A stretch of DNA of 64,000 bases from the NCBI RefSeq assembly GCF_039535785.1, contig NZ_BAAAXV010000001.1:2728001-2792000 (forward strand). Direction: 5' to 3'. Both the position numbers and the translations under genes were made by a program. Positions within the stretch are counted from its first letter, which is position 1. Every line of letters begins with the position of its first letter. Source of the stretch: Nonomuraea helvata. GTDB lineage: Bacteria > Actinomycetota > Actinomycetes > Streptosporangiales > Streptosporangiaceae. Shown here one piece after another: positions 7,794 through 15,322 of this stretch. The notes under the pieces were generated by a model. That model did not search any database and was not told the DNA's origin. It saw only the letters and a program-made list of their open reading frames with translations.

Positions 7794-8379
7794 GCCGCGT
7801 GCCCGGCTGGATGGTGCGGATCACCCGGGCGGGGTTGCCCACCGCGACCACGTTCGGCGGCAGGTCGCGGGTGACCACCGCGCCGGCGCCGACCACTGTG
7901 TTCTCCCCGATGGTGACGCCGGCCAGGACGATCGCCCCGCTGCCCAGCCAGACGTTGTCGCCGATGGTGATGGGTTTGGCGGCTTCCCACTTGGCCCGGC
8001 GCAGCTCCGGATCGATCGGATGGGTGGGCGTCAGCAGCTGCACGTTCGTACCGATCTGCACGTCGTCGCCGATGGTGATCGGCGCGACGTCGAGAGCGAC
8101 GAGGCCGAAGTTGGCGAAGGAGCGGGCGCCGATGCGGAGATTGCTCCCGTAGTCGACCCGGAGCGGCGGCCGAATCTCGGTGCCCTCGCCGATCGCGCCG
8201 AGCAGTTCGGCGAGCAGTCGGCGCCGCTCCAGCGGGTCACGGGCCGAGGTCGCGTTGTACGCCTCCATCAGGTCCGCCGCGCGCAGTATGAGCTCGCCCA
8301 ACTCTGGGGCGACGGCGAGGTAGAGGTCGCCGGCGAGCATTCGCTCACGCATGGAGCGGTCATCCATATCGGGCAGCAT
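7786..8379 (-). CDS. Maltose/galactoside O-acetyltransferase-like (left-handed beta-helix)
   Basis: 197 residues from ATG 8379; starts at 8367 or 8352 are also possible, and none has a strong ribosome site. An N-terminal Mac domain (MRERMLAGDLY...) precedes the hexapeptide-repeat beta-helix (NLRIGARSFANFG, ITIGDDVQIGTNVQLLTPTHPI, ITIGDNVWLGSGAIVLAGVTIGENTVVGAGAVVT) and the terminal GNPARVI. The catalytic His is in TPTHPI. The family transfers acetyl from acetyl-CoA to sugar hydroxyls (Maa, LacA, NodL). It is the first gene of the acetyltransferase-TetR-MFS operon, which would fit acetylation then export of a sugar-like compound. Confidence 0.88.
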   Translation of the reverse strand: MLPDMDDRSMRERMLAGDLYLAVAPELGELILRAADLMEAYNATSARDPLERRRLLAELLGAIGEGTEIRPPLRVDYGSNLRIGARSFANFGLVALDVAPITIGDDVQIGTNVQLLTPTHPIDPELRRAKWEAAKPITIGDNVWLGSGAIVLAGVTIGENTVVGAGAVVTRDLPPNVVAVGNPARVIRTIQPGTRHE

Positions 8380-8417
8380 ATGTACGAGTGTACCTATGAT
8401 GTGTACGCCCGTACATA
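8379..8417. promoter_or_regulatory. Paired GTAC dyads, probable TetR operator
   Basis: Two GTAC-N4-GTAC elements (8382-8393 and 8403-8414) are spaced 21 bp centre to centre, two helical turns. The outer octamers TATGTACG (8379-8386) and CGTACATA (8410-8417) also form a perfect inverted pair. The array lies just before the acetyltransferase start, as expected for cooperative binding by the TetR encoded next door. Confidence 0.5.
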
Positions 8418-8436
8418 GCGCGTGATACCCGGGTGG

Positions 8437-9387
8437 TCAGGCGATGCGCAGGATGCTCTTGCCGCAGGTGGCGCCGTCGGCGAGGTTCTGGACGGCGGTG
8501 TCGAGGTCGGCTGCTTCGTATTCGGCGGTGATGTCGATGCGGACCCGGCCCTCGGCGACGGCCTTGAGTGCCCGGCGGGCGCTGTCGGCCAGGCGCTCGG
8601 GGTGGGTCTGGCCGAGCAGGTTGCTGTTGTAGGTCAGCAGGGACTTGCCCTGCATGAGCAGGTCGTTTACGGAGACCTGGACGGGTTCGAAGGTGGCGAT
8701 GTTGCCGTAGACGACAAGCCGCCCGTGCGGGGCCAGGCGTTCCAGGTTGGCAAGGCGCGCGGGTCCGCCGACGGGGTCGAGGATCACGTCGAACTGCTCG
8801 CCGCCCAGGGCATCGGGAAACTCCTCACGCACCAGCACCTGGTCGAAGCCGAACGAGGCGGCGTAGCTCGCCCGTTCGGCGCTGCCGACCACACCGACGA
8901 CCCGGCCCGCCCCGGCGGCCTTGGCGAACTGCGCGGCCAGGGTGCCGACACCGCCTGCGGCGGCGTGGATCAGTACGCTCTCCCCGGGCCGCACGCGGGT
9001 GATGGTGTTGATCAGGTCGTAGGCGGTGGGGGTGGCCCAGCCGAAACCCGCCGCGACGCGCGGGTCGATGCCTGCCGCGTCGAAGGTGAGCACGGCGGGA
9101 GCGAGGGCCACTTCTGCGTACGCGCCACCACCGACCAGCGCGGTGACCTGCGCACCGATCCGGGCCGGATCCACTCCCTCGCCGACCGCGACGATCTGCC
9201 CTGCGGCCTCGAACCCGGGGACGAACGGCCGCGGCACCTCGAAGTGGCCGTTGCGGACCAGCACGTCGCCGTACTGGATCCCGGCATAGGCGACGGCGAT
9301 GGCGACCTGGCTGGGGCCGGCGGTGGGCTCGTCGAGGTCGGCGAGACGGAGCTGGTCGTCGGTGTCGAGCACAACAGCCTTCATCAT
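8437..9387 (-). CDS. Quinone oxidoreductase / zinc-independent MDR alcohol dehydrogenase
   Basis: 316 residues from ATG 9387. The ATG at 9384 is 8 nt from a perfect AGGAGG (9398-9393) and may be the real one. N-terminal GroES-like domain (GPSQVAIAVAYAGIQYGDVLVRNG), then the NADPH-binding Rossmann domain with HAAAGGVGTLAAQFAKAAGA. The catalytic-zinc Cys/His set is absent, which places it with quinone reductases (Qor). It probably reduces quinones or enals with NADPH. It is divergent from a MarR gene across a 99-bp region holding two dyads, a classic MarR/oxidoreductase stress pair. Confidence 0.9.
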   Translation of the reverse strand: MMKAVVLDTDDQLRLADLDEPTAGPSQVAIAVAYAGIQYGDVLVRNGHFEVPRPFVPGFEAAGQIVAVGEGVDPARIGAQVTALVGGGAYAEVALAPAVLTFDAAGIDPRVAAGFGWATPTAYDLINTITRVRPGESVLIHAAAGGVGTLAAQFAKAAGAGRVVGVVGSAERASYAASFGFDQVLVREEFPDALGGEQFDVILDPVGGPARLANLERLAPHGRLVVYGNIATFEPVQVSVNDLLMQGKSLLTYNSNLLGQTHPERLADSARRALKAVAEGRVRIDITAEYEAADLDTAVQNLADGATCGKSILRIA

Positions 9388-9414
9388 TGCAGCCTCCTGA
9401 GCTGAATCAGTAAC

Positions 9415-9479
9415 CTGATACAGACGGAAACCGTAGCGAGTATCAGAATGCTGAGTCAACACAGCTATCTGTGAGATAG
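9415..9479. promoter_or_regulatory. Two dyads in the Qor/MarR divergent promoter
   Basis: CTGATAC (9415-9421) pairs with GTATCAG (9440-9446). CTATCT-GTG-AGATAG (9465-9479) is a perfect 15-bp MarR-sized operator ending 7 nt before the marR ATG. Occupancy of the second site would block marR translation or transcription start; occupancy of the first would block the qor promoter. Confidence 0.55.
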
Positions 9480-9486
9480 GCGGGGG

Positions 9487-9954
9487 ATGATGGCCGAGAT
9501 CCCGGTCGAGGAGTACCTGTGCACCCGCATCAGGCGTACCGAGCAGGCTCTGATGGGCCACCACGAAGCGGTGCTGCGCGGTCACGGGCTCACCATGACG
9601 CAGTACACGGTGCTGCTGACGCTGGCACGCGAGGGCGGCATGTCCGGCGCACAACTCGCCCGCGCCTGCGGCGTCACCCAGCAGACCATGGCCACCGTCC
9701 TCACCGGTCTGCAGAACAAGGGCCTGATCGTCCGCGAGCCCTCCACGGCCCACGCCAAGGTCCTGATCACCACGCCCACAGAGCAGGGCAGGCGGCTGCT
9801 GGACCGCGCCTACCAGGAAGTCATCGTGCTGGAACGCGCACTCACCGATGCCTTCACCTCCGACGAACACGCCGCCTTCTGCGAGCTGCTCGACCGCGCG
9901 ACCAGCATCCTGACCCGGCAGACGCCGCGCACCGAGACCCGGTCCACATCCTGA
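9487..9954 (+). CDS. MarR-family regulator
   Basis: 155 residues from ATG 9487 (the next codon is also ATG). The wHTH region shows MTQYTVLLTLAREGGMSGAQLARACGVTQQTMATVLTGLQNKGLI and a wing lacking the usual DxR triad (STAHAKVLITTPTEQG). It is divergent from the quinone oxidoreductase, with an operator-like dyad directly before its start. A redox or electrophile-sensing role is plausible from the neighbour, and Cys residues are present (e.g. ARACGV in the HTH and AFCELL near the C-terminus), but this is inference. Confidence 0.88.
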   Translation: MMAEIPVEEYLCTRIRRTEQALMGHHEAVLRGHGLTMTQYTVLLTLAREGGMSGAQLARACGVTQQTMATVLTGLQNKGLIVREPSTAHAKVLITTPTEQGRRLLDRAYQEVIVLERALTDAFTSDEHAAFCELLDRATSILTRQTPRTETRSTS

Positions 9955-9993
9955 GCCACTCCGGCCGCAAGGCAGGCAGCCCTTGACGACTGT

Positions 9994-10469
9994 TCACTCA
10001 AGTGGCAGAGCGGGGATGTCGGCCCGATAGAAGCTCAGGAGCAGCCCGTACGGCTCGGCCTCGGCGTCGGGCCCCGGGCCGGCCGCCGGGTGCTTGTCGG
10101 GGGCGAACGTGTCGAGCCGGGCGGCCAGCGCTCGGGCCTCGTCAGAGGTGAGCCAGAGATGCCACAACATCGTGTGCTCAGGGTGGCCGGGGCGGTCGGG
10201 CAGCATCTCCGCCAGGGCGGCGCCGACCAGGAACTCGGCCCCTACGCCGGCGTGCTCGTCCAGCTTGAAGCCCTTGCTGACGAGTTCGAAGCGCTGCTCG
10301 GTGCCGCCGCGCACGTGCCGGGTGCCGGCCAGGCGGACGAGGCCGGCCTCGCGCAGGACGCGCAGATGGTAACCGATCGTCCCCTTGGTCGACTCGAGCG
10401 TCGCCGTCTCTCGCCCAGCGTGGCAGGACGCCGGCGCAGCACGTTCACCATGCTGTGGGGCCGGCGCAC
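9994..10469 (-). pseudogene. ArsR/HTH_20-like regulator with an apparent frameshift
   Basis: The C-terminal part (from about 10400 down to 9994) reads as a winged-helix regulator: KGTIGYHLRVLREAGLVRLAGTRHVRGG, then an effector region. The matching first helices (HSMVNVLRRRPATLGE) lie in another frame, starting at GTG 10469 or ATG 10451. The frames would join if one nucleotide were restored near 10410, giving the expected GE-x-x-ATLES helix-turn. An unbroken 184-codon frame from 10548 exists, but its first 45 codons replace the HTH with unrelated sequence and read through a perfect dyad and promoter. So this is a disrupted gene, a sequencing error, or a protein with a truncated DNA-binding domain. 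Confidence 0.6.
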
Positions 10470-10493
10470 AAGTGTCGAGGATTCTCGACACTT
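10470..10493. promoter_or_regulatory. Perfect 10-bp-arm operator between arsR-like and DUF2218 genes
   Basis: AAGTGTCGAG (10470-10479), GATT, CTCGACACTT (10484-10493). It abuts the GTG at 10469 on one side and lies 27 nt before the ATG of the methyltransferase fusion on the other. This supports the shorter regulator start and control of both genes. Confidence 0.6.
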
Positions 10494-10520
10494 TCCTGGA
10501 TGGTTGGGAAGGATCCTCGG

Positions 10521-11468
10521 ATGCCCCTTTCAACGGCACATGTAGCAACCTCTCGCCCTGAGCGTTACGTCAAGCAGCTGATCTCACACATGAGTCACAA
10601 GGCCGCCGCCGAGCTCACCGACCACGGTAGGGGCACCATCGCCTTCCGCCACGGCACCTGCACGCTCGTCTCCGCGGGAGACGAGCTGATCCTGATCGCC
10701 GCCGCAGCGGACAACGACGCCGTGGCCGGGGTCCAGGACGTCATAACCCGCCACCTCCTGCGCTTCGCCACCCAGGAGGAGCTCAGGATCGACTGGACGG
10801 AGCCCGTCGCGGGGGACGCCCTTCGGATCGTCGACCCGAGCATCGACGACTACCTGCGCGCGCACTGCACCCCAGCCGACGAGCTGCTGCGGGAACTGGC
10901 CGCCACCACACGGGAGGCGACCGGCCACGCCGCCGGGATGCAGATCTCGGCCGACGAGGGCGCCCTGCTGAGCATGCTGGTACGCCTGTCCGGCGCGCGC
11001 CGCGCGATCGAGATCGGCGTGTTCACCGGATACTCGTCCCTGTGCATCGCCCGTGCGCTGCCCGCCGACGGCCAGTTGATCGCCTGCGACGTGAGCCGCG
11101 AATGGACGGCCATCGCCAGGACCTTCTGGGAGCGCGCGGGCGTGGCCGATCGTATCGACCTCAGGATCGGCCCGGCGCTCGAGACGCTGCGCGCGCTGCC
11201 CGCGGAGCCCGCCTACGACTTCGCCTTCATCGACGCCGACAAGGCGAACTACCCCGCCTACTACGAGGAGGTCGTCCCGCGGCTCAACTCCGGCGGCCTG
11301 CTCGTCCTCGACAACGTGTTCCTCGGCGGCAGGGTGCTCGACCCGGCCTTCCAGGAGGAGAGCCACCTGGCGATGCGCCGGGTGAACGAGGCGATCGCCG
11401 GCGATGACCGGCTGGATTGCGTGATGCTGCCCGTCCGCGACGGCGTCACGTTGGCGCGCAAGCGCTGA
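10521..11468 (+). CDS. DUF2218 domain fused to class I O-methyltransferase (family 3)
   Basis: 315 residues from ATG 10521 (GGGAAGGA 7 nt upstream). Residues about 3-95 are a complete DUF2218 domain (HVATSRPERYVKQLISHMSHK, then GTCTLVSAGDELIL and LLRFATQEEL). Residues about 105-315 are a CCoAOMT-like SAM methyltransferase: AIEIGVFTGYSSL (SAM loop), ACDVSREW, the metal-binding FIDADKANY, and LVLDNVFLGG. Family 3 enzymes methylate vicinal hydroxyls (catechols, flavonoids) with a divalent metal. DUF2218 proteins are normally about 100 residues and stand alone. It is divergent from the ArsR-like gene and ends at a strong terminator. Confidence 0.9.
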   Translation: MPLSTAHVATSRPERYVKQLISHMSHKAAAELTDHGRGTIAFRHGTCTLVSAGDELILIAAAADNDAVAGVQDVITRHLLRFATQEELRIDWTEPVAGDALRIVDPSIDDYLRAHCTPADELLRELAATTREATGHAAGMQISADEGALLSMLVRLSGARRAIEIGVFTGYSSLCIARALPADGQLIACDVSREWTAIARTFWERAGVADRIDLRIGPALETLRALPAEPAYDFAFIDADKANYPAYYEEVVPRLNSGGLLVLDNVFLGGRVLDPAFQEESHLAMRRVNEAIAGDDRLDCVMLPVRDGVTLARKR

Positions 11469-11494
11469 ACCCCGCTGCACGACGATCCGCTCGG

Positions 11495-11521
11495 TTCTCC
11501 CCGAGATGACCTCGGGGAGAA
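11495..11521. terminator. Bidirectional terminator between convergent genes
   Basis: TTCTCCCCGAG (11495-11505), ATGAC, CTCGGGGAGAA (11511-11521): perfect 11-bp stem, with A-runs on one side and T on the other. It is placed between the stops of the methyltransferase fusion and the SDR. Confidence 0.75.
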
Positions 11522-11534
11522 ACCGGGCGAGCCA

Positions 11535-12248
11535 TCACAGGTCCACGGTCGGCATCTCCGGCTGCGCCCCGGTCGCCAGCCACTGGCCGCGCCGCGTGAT
11601 CCCGGCGGCCCAGCCGTCCGGCACCACGGCGAAGGTCCCCGCCCGCACGGCCGCGAGAGCCTGTTCGGCGATGGTCGCGGGGTCCTCGCCTTCGGGTGAC
11701 ATGCCGGTGCGGACCAGGGCCGGGCAGAGCATCGTCACGCCGACCGGCGTGTCCGCCAGCGCGAGCGCCGCCTGCTCGGCGAGGGCGACGACGGCGTGCT
11801 TGGAGGCCGCGTACGCGCCGCCGGCAGGGAACGTGACGAGCCCCGCCAGGGACGCGGTGATCAGGATGTGCGCGGGCCGGCCGGCCGCGAGGAGGCGGGG
11901 GACGAACGCGCGCAGCCCGTTGACGACGCCGCCGACGTTCACCGCGAACACCCGGTCCCAGTCCTCGGGGCTCACCTCCCACGGCGCGCCCAGGTCCCGG
12001 CCGACGATGCCCGCGTTCAGGCACACCAGGTCGACGTCCGGAACGGCGGCGGCGAGGGCCTCCACCTGCGCGGCGTCGGAGACGTCGGTCCGGACGGCGT
12101 CGGCTTCCAGCTCGGCCGCGGCTCCGGCGAGGGCCGCGGCGTCGACGTCGGCGAGCACGACCCGCGCGCCGGTCGAGCGGAGACGGGCGGCGAGGGCTCT
12201 GCCGATCCCGCCGGCGGCGCCGGTGACGACGGCGCTTGTGATGTCCAT
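11535..12248 (-). CDS. Short-chain dehydrogenase/reductase
   Basis: 237 residues. NAD(P)-binding VVTGAAGGIGRALAARL at the N-terminus, an Asp after beta-2 (VVLADVD, suggesting NAD preference), the NAG motif CLNAGIV, and the active-site YAASK with an upstream Ser in ITASLAGL. Classical SDR length. The substrate is unknown. Its ATG lies 15 nt after the stop of the erythromycin-esterase-like gene, so the two are co-transcribed. A role in the same detoxification step is possible but unproven. Confidence 0.9.
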   Translation of the reverse strand: MDITSAVVTGAAGGIGRALAARLRSTGARVVLADVDAAALAGAAAELEADAVRTDVSDAAQVEALAAAVPDVDLVCLNAGIVGRDLGAPWEVSPEDWDRVFAVNVGGVVNGLRAFVPRLLAAGRPAHILITASLAGLVTFPAGGAYAASKHAVVALAEQAALALADTPVGVTMLCPALVRTGMSPEGEDPATIAEQALAAVRAGTFAVVPDGWAAGITRRGQWLATGAQPEMPTVDL

Positions 12249-12263
12249 GATCTGCTTTCCTCG

Positions 12264-13511
12264 CTAGAAGTTCACGGTGGGGTCGGTCGTCGCGGTGGGC
12301 GCGCTCATGACCGCGTCGAACGCCTGATGCAGCGGCGTGTTCACGAATGCGCTCTGCGATCGGATGCGATCGAGCGACGTGCGCGAACGGAGATCGGTGA
12401 GGGTGACCACCCTGCCGAGCCCGGCTTCGGCGAGTGCCCTTTCCACGCTTCCGGGAGGCGGCGCGTCCAGGGTGACGAGGCCGACCGTGAACCCCACCGG
12501 CGAGCCCTCGGCGGTGACGCTCATCTCCGGCACCTGGCCGGCCGTGTGGGTCAGCGCCACGGCGCGGTACTGCCGGCCGAGGTCTCTCGCCAGGTAGTGG
12601 CCCATCGGCAGGGCGGCCAGGTAGCCGCCGAAGGTGACCGGGGTCTTCTGGATGTGGTTGTTGTGGGCCACCAGCACGACCCGCGCGCCGGCGCCCGCTC
12701 GTGCGAGGTGCCACTGTACGGCCGCGGCCATGTAGTGGTCGCGAACCGAGGTGTCGCCCGTCGCTCCCCGGCCGGAGAACAGGTCGTTCATGGCCCGGAG
12801 CATGTAGTCGGTGTGGCAGGCCGCGTCGAGGTGGCGGCGGGCGGTGTCGTAGCGGTGCTGATCGCTGCGGGAGACGTAGATCGGCTCGAGCGCGCTGAGC
12901 CGCGTCGACAGTCGGGCCAGGCCCGCTGTGAGGGCGTCCTGGAACGCCGGGTCGAGACTCCCCCACCGGGGCCCCGACACGGCGGCCGAGTCACCGGTGA
13001 TCTCGCCGGCCGCGCGCAGGACGTCCGCCACGAGGTCGCCGACGTCCGGGTCGACCAGCTTCAGATAATCGGCGACCGGATCGAGGTCCGGAAGGAGCGT
13101 CAGGGTGTTGGGAAGGTCGATCCCGACGATCTGGACGGGATGCGGCCTGCTCACGTTGAAGCGGCGCAGCCAGCGCAGCAGCTCTCCGAAGACGCCGAGG
13201 GTGAGGGGGCCGCTCAACCGGTGCAGGTCCGACTCGTCGCCGTCGCCGGCGAGCCAGGGGTTGACGTCGGAGGCCTGGGCGGATCCGAGCTCGAGCGCCA
13301 CGTGGGTGAAGCCGCAGCGTTCGACGAGGAAGCGCAGCAGCCGTGCGCGGGCGAGGGTGAACTCCTGGACGAAATGGGCGCCCTCGCCGATGCCCACGAC
13401 GCGGGCGTCCTCGATGACGCCGCGCAGCGGTTCGAGATCGTCCAGGACGGGGTCGCCGGGGTCGAGGGTGTTCAGGACAGCGGTGTGCTCGGAAAGGAAA
13501 CCGGAAGCCAT
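12264..13511 (-). CDS. Erythromycin esterase family protein
   Basis: 415 residues from ATG 13511; an in-frame extension to 13631 is not supported by a ribosome site. The Ere fold is recognised by GIGEGAHFVQEF near residue 40, the Glu-containing HVALELGSAQASDV, GIDLPN, and VVLVAHNNHIQKTPV, which supply the His/Glu metal or water-activating residues of EreA/EreB-type enzymes. These open macrolide lactone rings, but many actinomycete homologues have other or unknown substrates. It leads a two-gene operon with the SDR and has a 261-nt upstream region of its own. Confidence 0.88.
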   Translation of the reverse strand: MASGFLSEHTAVLNTLDPGDPVLDDLEPLRGVIEDARVVGIGEGAHFVQEFTLARARLLRFLVERCGFTHVALELGSAQASDVNPWLAGDGDESDLHRLSGPLTLGVFGELLRWLRRFNVSRPHPVQIVGIDLPNTLTLLPDLDPVADYLKLVDPDVGDLVADVLRAAGEITGDSAAVSGPRWGSLDPAFQDALTAGLARLSTRLSALEPIYVSRSDQHRYDTARRHLDAACHTDYMLRAMNDLFSGRGATGDTSVRDHYMAAAVQWHLARAGAGARVVLVAHNNHIQKTPVTFGGYLAALPMGHYLARDLGRQYRAVALTHTAGQVPEMSVTAEGSPVGFTVGLVTLDAPPPGSVERALAEAGLGRVVTLTDLRSRTSLDRIRSQSAFVNTPLHQAFDAVMSAPTATTDPTVNF

Positions 13512-13727
13512 GGTGATGCACTCGTTTCTCTGCTGATGCCGATTGGCGGTCGACGCGGTGAGAGAACGCGGGCTACGGCCGGGCTCAGGCGCGGCCGAGC
13601 CGCCACTGGGGCCGACGCGCTCCAGCGGCACTGCGCCTTCTCACGAGTGCGTGATCAGCGAAACAAAGTGCCAGGTACCATGCGGCAATCCTACCCCAGC
13701 CGCATCAGGACTCCCGGTACCGTCACC

Positions 13728-13763
13728 GTCGCGCCGGGCCCGCATGCCGAGCCCCGGCGCGAC
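13728..13763 (-). terminator. Hairpin after the CocE-like gene
   Basis: GTCGCGCCGGG (13728-13738) pairs perfectly with CCCGGCGCGAC (13753-13763) across a 14-nt loop, just beyond the stop at 13773. It separates this gene from the esterase promoter. Confidence 0.55.
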
Positions 13764-13772
13764 AGGCTCAGG

Positions 13773-15290
13773 TCAGAGCGTGGTCAGCCGGAGGTCCGAG
13801 CCGCCGTGGCCGAGTCTCAGCGACACCTGGCCCGCCGGGGCGTCGGAGTCGATCTCCGGGTAGTCGTCGCTGGACACCGTGACGCGGAGGCTGTGCCCGG
13901 CCGCGACGCGGTAGTGGGTGGGCCAGGTCCGGATCTCCAGGTCGTACGTCCTGCCCGGGCGCACCGGCACGGCGCGGTCGTGGCCGAATCGGTGGCTCGC
14001 CTTCAGCCAGCCCTGGGTGATGCGGGTGGCGGCGCCGTCGGGGGCGACGTCCTGCACCACGACCGCGAGGTTGCCGTCGGTCGCGGTGAACGAGGCCCGT
14101 ACCTTGGCCTGGACGTCACCGGCGAGGACCAGGTCGCGCTGGACCGGCGCCGTCGCGAACTCCAGCCGTTGGCCAGGACCGCCCGCGACCGGCTTGGTGT
14201 TGACCTCGAACGTACGGGTCGCCGAGGCCCCCGGGGTGGCCGACAGGGTGCCGTCGGAGGACAGGCCCAGGCGGACCTGCCGCGTCCCGGCGGGCGGCCA
14301 GCTGTCGAACTGCCGCCAGCCCGTGCCCGGCACCTCGTACGAGGTCACCTTGGCCGCGGGCAGCGGCGCGCCGGGGCGGCGGGCCAGCCAGCGGTCCCAC
14401 CAGGCGAGATAGGCGCCGTTGCCGATGTCGGCCGGCTGCCCGGCCGGCCAGCCGTGCACCCAGGGGCCGGACACCAGCCAGACGTTGCGTTCGCGCGCCT
14501 GGAAGTTCTCGACCATGCCCTGGCGGTACCGGTCGTACCAGCCGGCGATCTCCAGGACGGGGACGTCGAGGTCCTGCCAGCGGGACTTGACGCTGCGCCC
14601 GCGCCAGAAGTCGTCGTAGAGCGGGTGCTGGGCGTAGGTCACGAGCGTGTCGGGTGCGGTGGCGCGCTGCCAGTCGCGGATCCTCGCCGAATAGATGCCG
14701 CCCCGGTAGATCGTGTTCTCGTACCAGTCGCTGATGCCGTCCACGGGGATGACGGCGGCCAGGTGGGGCGGCTTGTTGACGGCGACCAGGAGGGACGAGT
14801 GGCCGCCGTAGCTGACGCCCGTCTGCCCGATGCGGCCTGTGGACCAGGGCCGGGCGGCCAGCCATTCGATGAGGTCGTAGTTGTCGCGCTGCTCCTGGGG
14901 GCTGAACGGGTCGAGGTGGCCGGGCGAGTCGCCCGATCCCCTGACGTTGCAGACGGCCGCGACGTAGCCCCTGGTGACGAAGTACGCGGCGGCCCGGCCC
15001 TGGGCCTCCAGCTGGTTGTAGGCGTTGTAGTCGTAGACGATGCCGGGGAAGCGGCCGGGGGCGGGCGTGCCGTCGGGGGCGGCGGGGCGGTGCAGGTCGC
15101 AGGCCAGGTGGCTGCCGTCGCGCAGCGGTACGGTGACGCGCTCCTGGTGGACGCCGTACTCGGCGGGGCGGTCGTACGAGAAGAAGGGGTCGGACGGGAG
15201 CGGTGCGTCGGCCGTGGCGGAGACGGGGGCGGGAGCGCAGGTCAGAGTGAAGGCGGCCGACAGCGCGGCCATGATCTTGACAGATTTCAC
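13773..15290 (-). CDS. Secreted CocE/NonD-type hydrolase (Xaa-Pro dipeptidyl-peptidase-like, S15)
   Basis: 505 residues from GTG 15290 (AGGA 6 nt upstream). A Sec signal peptide covers residues 1-27 (basic MKSVK, hydrophobic core, cleavage after ATA). The S15 alpha/beta-hydrolase domain has the nucleophile elbow GVSYGGHSS, a cap region and Asp/His segments (EIAGWYDRYRQGM; GPWVHGWPAG). The C-terminal jelly-roll X-Pro dipeptidyl-peptidase C domain (residues about 350-505) ends HSLRVTVSSDDYPEID. Such exo-enzymes cleave Pro-peptides or acyl esters. It is 32 nt downstream of the CitMHS carrier, so probably in the same transcript. Confidence 0.88.
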   Translation of the reverse strand: MKSVKIMAALSAAFTLTCAPAPVSATADAPLPSDPFFSYDRPAEYGVHQERVTVPLRDGSHLACDLHRPAAPDGTPAPGRFPGIVYDYNAYNQLEAQGRAAAYFVTRGYVAAVCNVRGSGDSPGHLDPFSPQEQRDNYDLIEWLAARPWSTGRIGQTGVSYGGHSSLLVAVNKPPHLAAVIPVDGISDWYENTIYRGGIYSARIRDWQRATAPDTLVTYAQHPLYDDFWRGRSVKSRWQDLDVPVLEIAGWYDRYRQGMVENFQARERNVWLVSGPWVHGWPAGQPADIGNGAYLAWWDRWLARRPGAPLPAAKVTSYEVPGTGWRQFDSWPPAGTRQVRLGLSSDGTLSATPGASATRTFEVNTKPVAGGPGQRLEFATAPVQRDLVLAGDVQAKVRASFTATDGNLAVVVQDVAPDGAATRITQGWLKASHRFGHDRAVPVRPGRTYDLEIRTWPTHYRVAAGHSLRVTVSSDDYPEIDSDAPAGQVSLRLGHGGSDLRLTTL

Positions 15291-15322
15291 GTGCGATCCT
15301 CTGAGGGCGGAAGGGGGGTGGT

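Noticed and set aside
10470..10548. Upstream extension of the ArsR-like gene to 10548
   Set aside because: It would translate a perfect operator dyad and overlap the divergent gene's start; the encoded residues do not resemble an HTH.
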